From contig CAMRSM010000010.1 in assembly GCA_947053345.1 (NCBI GenBank), positions 1-64,000 of the forward strand: a stretch of DNA of 64,000 nucleotides, given 5' to 3'. The notes beneath the pieces were generated by a model. The model ran no database searches, was not told the DNA's origin, and saw nothing but the letters and a program-made list of their open reading frames with translations. Below, in pieces: positions 1 through 8,620 of this stretch; the stretch's first letter is position 1; every line of letters begins with the position of its first letter. The stretch is from an uncultured Lachnospiraceae bacterium. Lineage in GTDB: Bacteria > Bacillota > Clostridia > Lachnospirales > Lachnospiraceae. Both the position numbers and the translations under genes were made by a program.

Positions 1-103
1 GCATCCGCCCTCCCCGTGCCATCTATCCCGGGAAGGAATTTCTGTCCGCAGGGCTTCCAGAACTTCCTTCCTGGCCCGGTCCGGGGAAAGGGCTTTTGCT
101 GTT
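1..103 (-). repeat. Structured interspersed repeat, copy 0 (cut by window start)
   Basis: Read on the minus strand, this stretch begins AACAGCA and ends GGGCGGATGC at base 1. That is the same layout as the repeats at 44.8, 56.0, 58.3 and 60.6 kb. The inner arms GGAAGGAAGTTCT and AGAAATTCCTTCC pair with one mismatch, and the end GGGCGGATGC matches the copy at 44.8 kb exactly. A 37-codon open frame covers it (ATG at 111 reading down to base 1), but the repeat resemblance explains the sequence better than coding does. It shows that the family is not confined to the sugar operon. Confidence 0.6.
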
Positions 104-222
104 AATGTCATTATATCTTTTTGGGTTTGCTGTGTCTACCAATGGGATGTGGAAATTTATCACGCAGCGAGTGACAGGATTTTATGCAGATCCAAAAGGA
201 ACTATGCAAACAATAAAAAAAA

Positions 223-246
223 TGGTATAATGTTGACAGACATTAT
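223..246 (+). promoter_or_regulatory. Extended -10 promoter with overlapping palindrome, probable ArsR operator
   Basis: TGGTATAAT at 223-231 is a perfect extended -10 element. A 6-bp inverted repeat, ATAATG (227-232) and CATTAT (241-246), overlaps it and covers the expected start of transcription. ArsR-family repressors usually bind such AT-rich inverted repeats in their own promoter, so autoregulation is a reasonable inference. No convincing -35 box is visible. The remaining leader (247-424) shows no other clear element. Confidence 0.45.
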
Positions 247-424
247 ATCCGGGTTCGTCCGCCGTCCGGCCAAAAAAGCAGCACCAGAAGCGCAAAGGAC
301 AATAATTTAGCGGACTGTGTGAATCCCCCGGAGGGAACACGCCCGCGTAGAATTAATGTCATAAATATTTGGGGATAATCTAATAAAACTAATTTGGGGC
401 GGGAACGCGGGAAGGGAGGGCATC

Positions 425-859
425 ATGGATCAGACAGAAAGGCGCAGGGTCATTCCGCATGACCATGGGCATGGGACGATGCGGTTATTGGAGGTAATGC
501 CTTCAAAGAAAGCGTTCGGGGAAGCGGCGGATATTTTTGCGCAGCTCTCAGACCCGACACGTTTGAAAATTTTGTGGATTCTGTGTCATAGCGAGGAGTG
601 CGTCAATGATATTGCGGCAGCGATTGACATGAGCGCCCCGGCAGTATCGCACCATCTGCGCAACCTGAAACAGAGCGGTTTTATCCGCAGCCGCAGGGAG
701 GGCAAAGAGGTTTTGTACCGTCTTGAAGACACGGCGGCGGCCTGCCTTGTGCACCGGATGGTGGATGGCATTTTCCAGATGAAATGTCCGCGCACCGCGC
801 ACGCGGTAGATTGGGAATGCAGGGAGGCGGATGAACCGGAACTGACGGATATGGAATAG
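425..859 (+). CDS. ArsR/SmtB-family winged-helix repressor
   Basis: A 144-residue protein with the ArsR/SmtB fold: a helix starting DIFAQLSDPTRLKIL, the recognition region AIDMSAPAVSHHLRNL, and a wing with REGKEVLYRL. The N-terminus is His-rich (HDHGHG), as in several metal-sensing members. The alpha-3 segment reads EECVNDIA; the cadmium sensor CadC has ELCVCDIA, so one metal-binding Cys is replaced by Asn. The usual Zn-sensor Asp/His pairs in the last helix are not clear, so the inducer cannot be named. A GGAGGG ribosome site precedes the ATG. No transporter or metal-resistance gene follows, so the target may be its own promoter or lie outside the window. Confidence 0.85.
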   Translation: MDQTERRRVIPHDHGHGTMRLLEVMPSKKAFGEAADIFAQLSDPTRLKILWILCHSEECVNDIAAAIDMSAPAVSHHLRNLKQSGFIRSRREGKEVLYRLEDTAAACLVHRMVDGIFQMKCPRTAHAVDWECREADEPELTDME

Positions 860-1020
860 GAAAGAAGCCGGTACATTGACCGATATTTAAGGTTGTTAGC
901 CTTATGTGTTTTAAAATGCAAAAACAAAACATGCTTTTAGTAAATAAAAGATGTATAGGAATTAAAATTATCAGAAAAAACAAAAAATATATTGAAAAAA
1001 ACAAAAAAAGGTATTAAACT

Positions 1021-1854
1021 ATGAAAGAGAATCAAAATATAAATGGAAAAGGCAGACAGGCAGAAGAAGGATGCCTGATTTTTGATACCCATGCGCATTA
1101 CGATGACGCGCAGTTCGATGAGGACAGGGAGGAACTTTTAGAAAGTCTCCCTGTGTTTGGGATTGGGAATGTCATTGATGTGGGGGCAGGACTGAAAAGC
1201 ACGGTGAGGGCGGTTGCCCTTGCAAAGAAATATCCTTTTATCTATGCCGCGGCGGGTGTCCACCCAACAGAGACGCAGGAGCTTACGGAACAGAATTTTT
1301 CGTGGCTGGCATCGCAGCTTGACGAAGAAAAGGTGGTGGCGGTGGGGGAGATCGGGCTTGATTATCATTGGGACAGCCCACGCGATGTCCAGCAGTATTG
1401 GTTTGACAGACAGCTTTTTCTGGCGGTGGAAAAGGATCTTCCGGTCATCATCCATAGCAGGGATGCGGCGGCGGATACATTGGCGGCGCTACGCCGGGTG
1501 TATGATGATGCGCAGGCGGGGGGAAAGCGCCTGACGGGGGTGATCCACTGTTTTTCCTATGGCAGGGAGATGGCGCGGGAATATGTGAAAATGGGATTTT
1601 TCCTCGGGATTGGCGGTGTGGTGACGTTTCAAAATGCGCGGAAAACGAAGGAAGTTGTTACAGACACCGACTTAGAGCACTTGGTACTTGAGACGGACTG
1701 TCCTTACCTGTCGCCGGAACCACACCGGGGGGAACGGAATTCTTCGCTTTATCTGCCGCTTGTCGTGCAGGAGATCGCGCGCTTAAAAGGGATCACGCCG
1801 GAGGAAGTGATCCGTGTCACGGCACGTAACGCGGGACGGCTTTACCGCCTTTAG
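1021..1854 (+). CDS. tatD: TatD-family metal-dependent DNase
   Basis: A 277-residue TIM-barrel metallohydrolase of the TatD family (3'-5' exonuclease activity is known for the family). The metal ligands are visible in order: DTHAHYDD near residue 22, VGEIGLDYHW, VIIHSRDA, GVIHCFSYG and LETDCPYLSPEP. It lies 10 nt upstream of rsmA, the gene order common in Firmicutes, so the two are probably cotranscribed. The first 20 residues precede the usual TatD start, so translation could begin later, though no better ATG with a ribosome site is seen. The 160-nt AT-rich gap upstream has no clear promoter. Confidence 0.92.
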   Translation: MKENQNINGKGRQAEEGCLIFDTHAHYDDAQFDEDREELLESLPVFGIGNVIDVGAGLKSTVRAVALAKKYPFIYAAAGVHPTETQELTEQNFSWLASQLDEEKVVAVGEIGLDYHWDSPRDVQQYWFDRQLFLAVEKDLPVIIHSRDAAADTLAALRRVYDDAQAGGKRLTGVIHCFSYGREMAREYVKMGFFLGIGGVVTFQNARKTKEVVTDTDLEHLVLETDCPYLSPEPHRGERNSSLYLPLVVQEIARLKGITPEEVIRVTARNAGRLYRL

Positions 1855-1864
1855 GAGGAAGTAT

Positions 1865-2791
1865 ATGGCATCGTTGGGAGAACCGAAGAATACGATCGAA
1901 ATCTTAAATAAATACCATTTTATGTTCCAGAAGAAATTCGGACAGAATTTTTTGATCGATCCGCATGTTTTGGAAAAAATTATACGTGCGGCTGATATTA
2001 CGAAGGAAGATATGGTGCTGGAGATCGGACCTGGTATCGGCACGATGACACAGTATCTGTGTGAGAACGCGCGTGAGGTCGTGGCGGTCGAGATTGATAA
2101 GAACCTGATCCCGATCCTGACACAGGACACATTAAGAGCATACGACAATGTGACAATCATCAACGACGATATTATGAAGGTCGATATCGGACGACTTGTG
2201 CAGGAACGAAATGGCGGCAGGCCGGTCAAAGTAGTGGCAAATTTGCCGTACTATATTACAACACCGATCATCATGGGATTGTTTGAGGCACATGTGCCGC
2301 TTGAAAGCCTTACGGTCATGGTTCAGAAGGAGGTCGCGGAGCGCATGCAGGCTGAGCCGGGAAGCAAGGATTACGGGGCGCTTTCGCTGGCGGTACAGTA
2401 TTACGCAAAGCCTTATATTGCGGCGAATGTCCCGCAGAATTGCTTTATGCCGCGCCCGAACGTGGCTTCTGCCGTCATACGGCTGACGCTTTATGACAAG
2501 CCGCCGGTGAAGACGGTGGATGAGCGTTTTATGTTTTCCCTGATCCGGGCATCCTTCAACCAAAGAAGGAAGACGCTCGTGAACAGCCTTGCCAACAGCG
2601 CAGAGACCGGGGTTTCAAAGGAGGCAGTGCTCGCTGCCTTAGAACAGATGGGGCAGCCTGCGGCCGTTCGCGGGGAGGCATTTACGCTTGCCCAGTTTGC
2701 GCGGCTGGCAGATCTTTTGGCGGGGACAGCAGTGATGCGGTTGGGAGAAGATAGCGGCGGAGGGACGGATGCGGCAGATGAGCTGCTCTGA
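1865..2791 (+). CDS. rsmA: 16S rRNA (adenine1518/1519-N6)-dimethyltransferase
   Basis: A 308-residue KsgA/RsmA methyltransferase, which dimethylates the two adjacent adenines in the loop of the 3' terminal helix of 16S rRNA during 30S maturation. The SAM-binding motif EIGPGIGT and the catalytic motif NLPYYITTPI are present, as is the KKFGQNFL start typical of the family. The start was chosen at 1865 because TAGGAGGAAG lies just upstream; longer in-frame extensions overlap tatD and lack a ribosome site. The C-terminus carries about 20 extra Gly/Asp-rich residues beyond the usual end. It stops with TGA, so TGA is a normal stop here. Confidence 0.96.
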   Translation: MASLGEPKNTIEILNKYHFMFQKKFGQNFLIDPHVLEKIIRAADITKEDMVLEIGPGIGTMTQYLCENAREVVAVEIDKNLIPILTQDTLRAYDNVTIINDDIMKVDIGRLVQERNGGRPVKVVANLPYYITTPIIMGLFEAHVPLESLTVMVQKEVAERMQAEPGSKDYGALSLAVQYYAKPYIAANVPQNCFMPRPNVASAVIRLTLYDKPPVKTVDERFMFSLIRASFNQRRKTLVNSLANSAETGVSKEAVLAALEQMGQPAAVRGEAFTLAQFARLADLLAGTAVMRLGEDSGGGTDAADELL

Positions 2792-2881
2792 TAAAAATAT
2801 GACCATGTGAAAAAAGTCCGTTGGCACATTTTACCAAATTTGATACGCAAATGAAGATTCGAAGAAGTGAAGGGGGAGCAT

Positions 2882-3757
2882 ATGCTGCGAATGAAGGTAT
2901 TGGCACAGTTGAACGGGAGACAGCGGGAGGAAGTGCGCGCCCTTGAAAGTTTGTGCAGGGAACAGGATAAGATCCAGGGGGGGATTTCACTGACCGCCGA
3001 CGAGGAGGCAGGGACATCCCCGACCTATTTTTTGTGTTACGAGGAGGAGCTGCTTGCGGGCTTTGCAATCATGTACCGGATGCCGGACCATATGGCAGAG
3101 ATCTGCACGTACATCCATCCGCAGTACCGGAAGCGGACGATGTACAAAAAATTGATGACAGCGATATCTAAGGAGTTTAAGCAGGCACAGGTCAAGACGG
3201 GTTACTATGTTTTTGAACCGCATGCGTCCAAAGATTTCGAAGAGATCATAGAGCAGGGATATTTTACTTATTCCCATTCGGAATACCTGATGGAATGGAA
3301 ATATTCTTACCAGCTCATGCCAACCAATGCGTTGGTACTGAAACCGCTTGCGAAAGAGGAGGAGGAAGATGCGGCGGAATTGCTTGCGGGGGCGTTTCTG
3401 ATGGACAAGGGAGATGCGGCGGCAAGACTTTTGGAAGTATGCGGGCGGGACGGCATTTATTACGCGGCTTGGCAGAAGTCGGAGATGGTCGGGCTTTTCG
3501 CGCTTGAGGAGGAGGAAAAGACGTTTTATGTCTTTGATTTTGCCGTGGACGGTGACCATCAGGGCAGGGGCATTGGTAAGGCGCTCCTGAAAGAGATCAT
3601 CCGGCTTGTGCAGGAGAAGTGCGCGGGGGCAGGAGAAAAGAAGGTGCGCATCCAGGTGGGAAGCCGAAATGAGACGGCGTTCCGGCTGTATCAGAAGAAT
3701 GGATTCCAGGTGATCTCGCAGAGGGATTATTATTTGATTGATAAGGATATGATATAA
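2882..3757 (+). CDS. Tandem GNAT acetyltransferase
   Basis: A 291-residue protein with two GNAT folds. The N-terminal one (about residues 1-140) has the IHPQYRKRTMYKKLM acetyl-CoA loop in weakened form. The C-terminal one (about 150-291) is canonical, with DHQGRGIGKALL as the R/Q-x-x-G-x-G/A motif and NGFQVISQRDYY at the end. Double GNATs of this kind are common in Clostridia, and the substrate is not predictable from sequence. ATG at 2882 follows GGGGGAG; an upstream in-frame GTG at 2867 is less likely. It is followed by a terminator-like hairpin. Confidence 0.85.
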   Translation: MLRMKVLAQLNGRQREEVRALESLCREQDKIQGGISLTADEEAGTSPTYFLCYEEELLAGFAIMYRMPDHMAEICTYIHPQYRKRTMYKKLMTAISKEFKQAQVKTGYYVFEPHASKDFEEIIEQGYFTYSHSEYLMEWKYSYQLMPTNALVLKPLAKEEEEDAAELLAGAFLMDKGDAAARLLEVCGRDGIYYAAWQKSEMVGLFALEEEEKTFYVFDFAVDGDHQGRGIGKALLKEIIRLVQEKCAGAGEKKVRIQVGSRNETAFRLYQKNGFQVISQRDYYLIDKDMI

Positions 3758-3759
3758 TT

Positions 3760-3796
3760 GTGAGGGCAATCCCGCCCTCCCACGGCTTTTTGTTTT
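3760..3796 (+). terminator. Probable rho-independent terminator after the GNAT gene
   Basis: GAGGGC (3762-3767) pairs with GCCCTC (3774-3779), and a T-rich run starts at 3787. The stem is short and the T-run begins several bases after it, so it is a moderate-strength call. Confidence 0.55.
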
Positions 3797-3810
3797 GTGT
3801 TATGACCAGC

Positions 3811-3844
3811 AGGGCGGGCAAGCCGAAACCGGCTTGCCCGCCCT
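3811..3844. repeat. Perfect 15-bp GC-rich hairpin
   Basis: Arms AGGGCGGGCAAGCCG (3811-3825) and CGGCTTGCCCGCCCT (3830-3844) pair perfectly around a 4-nt loop. No T-run follows on either strand, so it is not a simple terminator. It lies between the convergent GNAT gene and the minus-strand remnant and may end or stabilise both transcripts. Confidence 0.6.
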
Positions 3845-3855
3845 AAAGAAAGGGA

Positions 3856-4026
3856 TCAATCCGTATTTTCTATTACGTCATCTATCATTTGCTGAAGTGT
3901 TTCTCTGGATAATGCATCTGCTGAATTTTTCTCCTGCAAAGCTTCCTTACAGGCAACGACCGTTGCATGGTAACTCCATATATCTTCGGGACGTTCCACC
4001 GCCAAGTCAGCGGCACAAATATTCAA
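3856..4026 (-). pseudogene. C-terminal gene remnant, unknown family
   Basis: On the minus strand a 56-codon frame reads like normal protein (for example PEDIWSYHATVVACKEALQ and ETLQQMIDDVIENTD) and stops at 3856. It begins just after an in-frame TAA, has no ATG and only a TTG at 4026 with no ribosome site. I read it as the tail of a lost gene, though a small TTG-started gene cannot be excluded. Family unknown. Confidence 0.4.
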
Positions 4027-4132
4027 GATAAGCGATTATGAATTAAAAATGGATATGCAATTTCTTAATTTAGAAACTTATTCTATTGAAAGGAATGCAA
4101 AAGACTACAAAGTTACTATTTGGGTAGTACTG

Positions 4133-6004
4133 TTATTTCTTCTGCCCTGCAATCCTCTCCGCAAGATCATTCAGATACACCCACCGCTCCATCTTTTCGT
4201 TCAGCCTTGCCTCCACCCCTTCCTTCTCGGAGGTAAGCTCCGTCAGGCGGCTGTAGTTTGAAGCATTTCCGGCAATCTCGGTCTCAAGCGCAGCAATCTT
4301 ATCCTCAAGTGCGGCGATGTCATCGTCGATCGTCTCGTATTCTTTTTGTTCCTTGTAGGTGAATTTCAGTGCTGTGGCCGGTGTGCGCCAGGTGTTTTTG
4401 GAGGATGCTTGTGCGGAGGCGGGGCTTTTGGCGAAATTACCGGATAAGGCATCCTGCTCCCTGCCTGCCTTTTTTGGGTTTTTTACCGCCGGTCCGTCCA
4501 CTTCTGCTTTGTCCTGACGCGTCCGGCATGCTTCTTTATAGTCGGAGAAATTCCCTTCATACTGCTGTATTTTCCCGCCGCCCTCAAAAGCAAAAATACG
4601 CTGTGCCAGCTTGTCAAGAAAATACCGGTCATGCGAGACGGTAACGATGATTCCCGGAAAGCTCTTTAAATAGTCCTCCAGTATGGTCAGTGTGCTGATA
4701 TCAAGGTCATTCGTCGGCTCGTCGAGCACGAGCAGATTCGGCGCGTCCATCAGGATTTTCAAAAGGTACAGGCGGCGCTTTTCCCCGCCGGAAAGCTTCG
4801 CGATCACGGAATATTGCATTGCCCCGGTAAAAAGGAATTTTTCGCAAAGCTGTGAGGCGGTCAGTGTGCCGTCCGCGGTATTTATGATCTCGGCGGTTTC
4901 GCGGATGTAGTCGATCACGCGGAGATTTTCGTCCATCGCCTCATTTTCCTGTGAAAAATATCCGACGCGGATGGTAGTGCCGCATTCCACCGTGCCGGAA
5001 TCCGGCGGGAGCGTGCCTGTCAGGATTTTTAACAGCGTGGATTTCCCGCAGCCGTTCGGGCCGATGATGCCGATGCGGTCGGTGGAGAGCAAAATGTAGG
5101 AGAAATCGTCAATGTATGTTTTCCCGTCGTAGCTTTTTGTGATATGGTCGAGGACGATGGTCTTTTTCCCAAGGCGGGACGAGAGGGCATTGATTGCAAT
5201 CTGCCCGTCGGTTTCGGGTTTTTCGCGGTCGCGCAGCGCCTCAAAGCGCCCGATGTGCGCTTTTTGTTTGGTGGAGCGTGCCCTTGCGCCGCGCAGCATC
5301 CATTCTAATTCCGTGCGGAACAGGCTTTTGGCCTTGCGCTCCGTTGCCGCCGCCATCTCCTCGCGCTCTGCTTTTAATTCGAGGAAGCGCGAGTAATTGG
5401 CTGCGTAGGAGTAGAGTTTCCCTTTGTCAAGTTCCACGATGCGGTTGGTCACGCGGTCGAGGAAATAGCGGTCGTGTGTGACCATGATAAATGCCCCGGA
5501 AAAAGCATTCAGATAGTCCTCGAGCCATTCCGTCATGGCGGCATCCAAATGGTTGGTCGGCTCGTCGAGCACTAAGAGGTCAGCGGGCAGCAGCAGGGTG
5601 TGCACGAGTGCCGCGCGCTTCTTCTGCCCGCCGGAAAGAAGGCCTGCCGTCCGGTCGGGATCCGGGATATCCAGTTTTGCCAGCATTGCCCGCGCCTCAC
5701 CGGTTATGTTGCGGTATTCCTCCTGCGCCGAAAGCCCGGCGGTGACATTTTCAAGGATGGTCTTGCCCTCCTCAAATACCGGGGTCTGCGGCAGGTAGGC
5801 AACACGCAGTCCCTTCGTCTTTGTGACTGTGCCGGAATCCGCTTCCCCGCATCCGGCAATGATCTTTAACAGCGTGGATTTTCCGGTGCCGTTGATGCCG
5901 ATCACGCCGATACGTTCCCCTTCGTTGATGCCGAGGCTGATATCACCGAGCAGTGTGCGGTCGGTAAAACTTTTCTCAACATGCTCCATAGTCAGTAAAT
6001 TCAT
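4133..6004 (-). CDS. ABC-F family ATPase (Uup-like)
   Basis: A 623-residue ABC-F protein with two ATPase domains in one chain and no membrane segments. Walker A motifs are GINGTGKST and GPNGCGKST, signatures LSGGQKKR and LSGGEKRR, Walker B LLVLDEPTNHLD and LLVLDEPTNDLD. The interdomain linker (around residues 200-290) holds the Lys/Arg-rich segment expected for tRNA or rRNA contact. The C-terminus (about 560-623) is a coiled coil like the Uup DNA/ribosome-binding tail. ABC-F proteins act on the ribosome. The start at 6004 is preferred over 6025 because CGGAG lies at the right distance. The upstream lipoprotein gene ends 28 nt before it, so the two are probably cotranscribed. Confidence 0.92.
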   Translation of the reverse strand: MNLLTMEHVEKSFTDRTLLGDISLGINEGERIGVIGINGTGKSTLLKIIAGCGEADSGTVTKTKGLRVAYLPQTPVFEEGKTILENVTAGLSAQEEYRNITGEARAMLAKLDIPDPDRTAGLLSGGQKKRAALVHTLLLPADLLVLDEPTNHLDAAMTEWLEDYLNAFSGAFIMVTHDRYFLDRVTNRIVELDKGKLYSYAANYSRFLELKAEREEMAAATERKAKSLFRTELEWMLRGARARSTKQKAHIGRFEALRDREKPETDGQIAINALSSRLGKKTIVLDHITKSYDGKTYIDDFSYILLSTDRIGIIGPNGCGKSTLLKILTGTLPPDSGTVECGTTIRVGYFSQENEAMDENLRVIDYIRETAEIINTADGTLTASQLCEKFLFTGAMQYSVIAKLSGGEKRRLYLLKILMDAPNLLVLDEPTNDLDISTLTILEDYLKSFPGIIVTVSHDRYFLDKLAQRIFAFEGGGKIQQYEGNFSDYKEACRTRQDKAEVDGPAVKNPKKAGREQDALSGNFAKSPASAQASSKNTWRTPATALKFTYKEQKEYETIDDDIAALEDKIAALETEIAGNASNYSRLTELTSEKEGVEARLNEKMERWVYLNDLAERIAGQKK

Positions 6005-6032
6005 ATAAAATCTCCGTTTCTGCAAATTCCGA

Positions 6033-8258
6033 TCATCGAAGCATCATTGTGGAAGGCGTGTAACCCATTACCTGCGCGGCGGCTTCCTCGGCGGAAATCT
6101 CCCCGTTTAAGTACGGGGCAAGGACGGCTCCGAAGGCTTCTCTCAGTTCTGTATTTTCTGCGTAAACCGTGTCCGCGGCCGCAAGGCAGCGGGTCAGCTG
6201 TGCAAGGTTATCTTCCATGATACCGCCGTTGACAAACGCCTCAACCGCGGCGGTCTGCATCGGGATGCCAAGCCCTACATTTGCCTGTTGCACGGAGTCG
6301 GAATACAGCGTGCGCAGGAAGTCTTTTGCGGTCTTGATGCGAGGGCTTTTGCTGTTGATGCCGACAATGCCGCGCGGGAGGAAATGCCCTGCCGCCCCGG
6401 AAAATGCGGTGTCGGTATCCTTTATGGCGAAAAGAAAATTCAGGAAGTCCGTTTCTGAGCGGATTGGTACGATACCGGTCGGGTTTTCTTCTGACGGCAT
6501 GCCGAACCACCCGGCGGATTGATTTTCCTGCCCACTGCCGTCTGCTGCCGCATCATCCGGCGCTGTACTTGCGGTGTCATCCCCTTCTTTGCCGGTTGCG
6601 CCGGAAAGTTTGGCGGCAGATGGCAGAAGAGTCAGCATTTTCAGGAGCGAATCCTCGTTAATGCTGTTGTCGGTAAGGTAATCTTCGTCGTAAAAACTCG
6701 CGAGCAGTGCAGCAAGTTCCTCGGCGGTCATTTTTCCGAGAACCGGTGTGCCGAGGCGGTCCGAAAGGGAGGCGAGTGCTTCAAAGCTTGCGTTATTCTC
6801 TGTTATTCCCTTTGGCCCATACATCAGATAAATATCAAATTTTGCAGGTGTCACAAAAATCTTTGTCTGTGCCATCGCGTTGGTGATATTGCCGTAAAGG
6901 CCGGCGGACGTGTAGAGGGGTTTCATCAGGTCACTGATATTTTCAAACAGGCCGCTGTCCATATAACTCTGGTAATCAAGCTCGTCGCAGACAAGGACAT
7001 CAATGGTGTCCTGCCCCTGCAGCTCCCGCTGAACCTGACTGCGGTAAGCTTCAATACCGAGCGAGGGATCTTCTTCGTGCGCCACACGGTAACGGACGCG
7101 CAGGGAAGGGTTGCTGTGCTGGAATGCCGCTGCGGCTTCCGTGATAACAGCGCTGCGCTCGTAGGAGAGGATCGTGAAATCCGAGCGGTTCAGCTTTTCG
7201 TCCTCCTCCTCCGTGCGCCTGCTGTACATCGTCATGTACCTGCTTCCCGCAGTATCTTTGCTGAACATATAGAGTGCGTCCGCAGTCGCGATCAGATTTT
7301 CCCCGGTAATGGACGGGCGGCCGAAAATACAGTCAAGCCCTTCCATCAGTTTTGACCATGAACTGACTGCGAAATCGTAGGCAAAAATCCCGTCCTGGCA
7401 GGAAAGATAAAGCAGACGGTCATGTGAGAGCAGGCGGAAATCCATAAGTTCGTATTCGCTTTCCCTCTCGGAAAACTCTATTTTCCGGTCACGGAAGGAA
7501 AGGGAGCCCACTGCCTTACCGTCTCCGATGCTGTACGGGATGACCGCATTGCAGCCTTCGCCAAGCAGATAGAGGTAATCGCCGTCCGAAGCGATACCCC
7601 CTGCCGCGGCGTTTGTACCTTTGGCGAACAATGTGCCGTTCGCGAGGGAGTAAGCATAGGAATCGGAAAGTTCGTCGGTAAAACAGATCATATTATCCTG
7701 AATGAAAAATGTCTGTATCTGGATTGGGCGTTCTTCCTCGTCTGTTTTGTAGAGGCCGCGCACATTGATGCGGGAGATTACCCGGTCTGTCCCGACGCGC
7801 ATGATATCGTCGCAGACAGGGGGAACTGCCGACAGATCATGGACAAGGAAATAGACGCTACCGGTGTCGGCGTATGCCAGCATACGTACCTGTTTTGAGG
7901 TGTTGGAAAAATATTCCAGCGCCATCCAGTCGGACTCTGACTCATCCCATTTCAGTTCTTTGTTAAGTACATATTTTTTGTAGCCCATTACCATGCTCCG
8001 GTCCTCGTTGTAGAGGATGGTGTAGAGTTCCACCGCGTCGTCCAGTCCGCGGACTAGCTGCAGGAATTCTTCCCCGCCGTCCTTATTGATGACCGGGAGG
8101 GTGATGGAGGTTTCCTTGTAGCTTCCCTGATAAGGAGCGTCGTTCGCCGGTGGATCCGGCCTGTTTTTAATCTGGATACCCAGATACACACAGCCTAGCA
8201 GCAGGATGGCGATCAGTGCCAAGACTGTGATCTGTTTGCCACGTCCCATAATACCCAA
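6033..8258 (-). CDS. Putative lipoprotein with solute-binding-like C-terminal half
   Basis: A 741-residue exported protein. The N-terminus is a hydrophobic segment ending LLLGC, so a lipoprotein anchor at Cys23 is likely though the lipobox is weak. Residues about 60-380 are rich in short aromatic and Gly-containing strands and could form a beta-propeller-like domain. From about 385 (FTILSYERSAVITEAAAAF) to the end the pattern resembles a family-1 extracellular solute-binding protein. A Ser/Asp/Gly-rich insertion lies near 590-620. No permease is adjacent, so a sensor or orphan binding role is possible. GGAAGG precedes the ATG. It shares its upstream region with the divergent gene at 8621. Confidence 0.7.
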   Translation of the reverse strand: MGIMGRGKQITVLALIAILLLGCVYLGIQIKNRPDPPANDAPYQGSYKETSITLPVINKDGGEEFLQLVRGLDDAVELYTILYNEDRSMVMGYKKYVLNKELKWDESESDWMALEYFSNTSKQVRMLAYADTGSVYFLVHDLSAVPPVCDDIMRVGTDRVISRINVRGLYKTDEEERPIQIQTFFIQDNMICFTDELSDSYAYSLANGTLFAKGTNAAAGGIASDGDYLYLLGEGCNAVIPYSIGDGKAVGSLSFRDRKIEFSERESEYELMDFRLLSHDRLLYLSCQDGIFAYDFAVSSWSKLMEGLDCIFGRPSITGENLIATADALYMFSKDTAGSRYMTMYSRRTEEEDEKLNRSDFTILSYERSAVITEAAAAFQHSNPSLRVRYRVAHEEDPSLGIEAYRSQVQRELQGQDTIDVLVCDELDYQSYMDSGLFENISDLMKPLYTSAGLYGNITNAMAQTKIFVTPAKFDIYLMYGPKGITENNASFEALASLSDRLGTPVLGKMTAEELAALLASFYDEDYLTDNSINEDSLLKMLTLLPSAAKLSGATGKEGDDTASTAPDDAAADGSGQENQSAGWFGMPSEENPTGIVPIRSETDFLNFLFAIKDTDTAFSGAAGHFLPRGIVGINSKSPRIKTAKDFLRTLYSDSVQQANVGLGIPMQTAAVEAFVNGGIMEDNLAQLTRCLAAADTVYAENTELREAFGAVLAPYLNGEISAEEAAAQVMGYTPSTMMLR

Positions 8259-8335
8259 CCTTCCGTTTCATAATATTTTTGTTTGAATTTGTTTTGCGTG
8301 GATGAAAACACATGCACACGGTTCGCCATGGTAAA

Positions 8336-8509
8336 TGTCCTCCTTCGTCGGACGGCAGATCAGCGCAGGTATAATATCAAAAGATATTATACCATGTTCT
8401 CCGAACATGTTCCCCTGCGGGGCATGCACATGATTTGCCGATGAAACTGTCCTCCCTCCGGTCGGACGGCAAATCAGCGCTGGTATAATATCAAAAGATA
8501 TTATACCAT
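8336..8509. repeat. Direct repeat pair, each with a perfect 11-bp palindrome
   Basis: Copies at 8336-8395 and 8448-8509 share a TGTCCTCC start, a GTCGGACGGC-A-ATCAGCGC core, and a perfect palindrome with arms GGTATAATATC and GATATTATACC around AAAA (8368-8393 and 8482-8507). Each palindrome puts a TATAAT on both strands, so each could act as a bidirectional -10 or as a regulator site between the divergent genes at 8258 and 8621. Between the copies lies another small hairpin, CATGTTC/GAACATG. Confidence 0.75.
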
Positions 8510-8620
8510 AAAATTGGAAGTGTTACCATAAAAATTATCATAAATGTGAAGGGGGCGGCATATCGTCTAACGGAAGCGGAGGTATGCTGTTTGGCAGGCA
8601 GGCCGGAAAGGGAGGAAGAT

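Noticed and set aside
3811-3844. GC-rich hairpin as a rho-independent terminator
   Set aside because: No T-run follows on either strand; kept only as a hairpin.
4049-4261. 70-codon plus-strand frame overlapping the end of the ABC-F gene
   Set aside because: Lies largely on the antisense of a well-supported gene and has no ribosome site.
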